The notes below the pieces were generated by a model, which was not told where the DNA came from, searched no databases, and worked only from the letters and a program-made list of their open reading frames with translations. From CAZYWA01 sp964650975 [NCBI: uncultured bacterium] (GTDB lineage Bacteria > JADJOY01), in NCBI GenBank assembly GCA_964650975.1, contig CAZYWA010000560.1, positions 1-5,080 on the forward strand: a stretch of 5,080 nucleotides of DNA. Reading direction: 5' to 3'. Both the position numbers and the translations under genes were made by a program. Positions 4,984 through 5,080 of this stretch are shown here, one piece after another (position 1 is the first letter of the stretch; the number at the start of each line of letters is the position of its first letter).

Positions 4984-5080
4984 ATCGCATCGCGACGCGC
5001 GCGGTGCCGCTCCTCGCGGCGCTCGTCCTCTCGGCGAGCGGCTGCGGCACGCCGAAGCTCGATCGCGCCTACGGCCGCAG
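4980..5080 (+). CDS. Putative lipoprotein, probably DUF4350-type (3' truncated by window edge)
   Basis: Only 33 codons are visible. The ATG overlaps the stop of the DUF4129 gene as ATGA. The start encodes a short positively charged segment (MNRIATR), a hydrophobic core (AVPLLAALVLSASG) and a cysteine at residue 23, so ASGC acts as a plausible though non-ideal lipobox (alanine at -3). Export with lipidation at C23 is therefore likely. The following KLDRAYGR resembles the 'D-x-x-YG-R' opening I recall in DUF4350 proteins, which fits the position directly after a DUF4129 gene. The identification rests on a few residues plus context, so the family is probable rather than shown. Confidence 0.6.
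   Translation, partial: MNRIATRAVPLLAALVLSASGCGTPKLDRAYGR

Overview
The window is a fully coding, single-strand (+) stretch of a clearly high-G+C bacterial chromosome, with GC-rich third positions and gaps of 57 bp or less between genes. The organism cannot be named from this sequence. The composition and the gene set (an Aap-type amino-acid ABC transporter next to an RDD / SpoIIM / DUF4129 / DUF4350-like membrane cluster) suit a Gram-negative such as a myxobacterium-like 'deltaproteobacterium' or another uncultured high-GC phylum. That assignment is inference only. The SpoIIM-family gene does not imply sporulation, because the family is widespread in non-spore-formers.

Region 1 (1-1358) is the end of an amino-acid ABC importer operon. 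It holds the C-terminal half of an AapM-type permease, then after 5 bp a complete AapP-type ATPase. Both resemble the general L-amino-acid (Aap) system more closely than generic GlnP/GlnQ. The binding protein and second permease should lie upstream of the window.

Region 2 (1359-1415) is a 57-bp gap with only a weak inverted repeat and no convincing terminator or promoter.

Region 3 (1416-5080, continuing off the right edge) is a tightly packed operon: RDD-family membrane protein, SpoIIM-family membrane protein, a five-helix membrane protein of unassigned family, a DUF4129-type protein with signal peptide and membrane anchor, and the start of a lipoprotein-like, probably DUF4350-type gene. The junctions are a 3-bp gap followed by GTGA, ATGA and ATGA start/stop overlaps, so translation is probably coupled. 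In other bacteria such genes commonly neighbour a MoxR AAA+ ATPase and a DUF58 protein. Those would be expected just downstream, and the set probably forms one envelope-associated assembly of unknown function.

The most unusual object is a roughly 100-nt palindromic element (about 2333-2433) inside the 5' coding part of the SpoIIM gene. It contains three hairpins, two of them perfect and 10-12 bp long, with A6/T6/G6/C6 runs. It is read through in frame and adds a low-complexity N-terminal segment that does not look like SpoIIM. It looks like a mobile or repeated palindromic element inserted in a protein gene, comparable in concept to Rickettsia palindromic elements. It could also act as an RNA structure controlling expression of the downstream genes.
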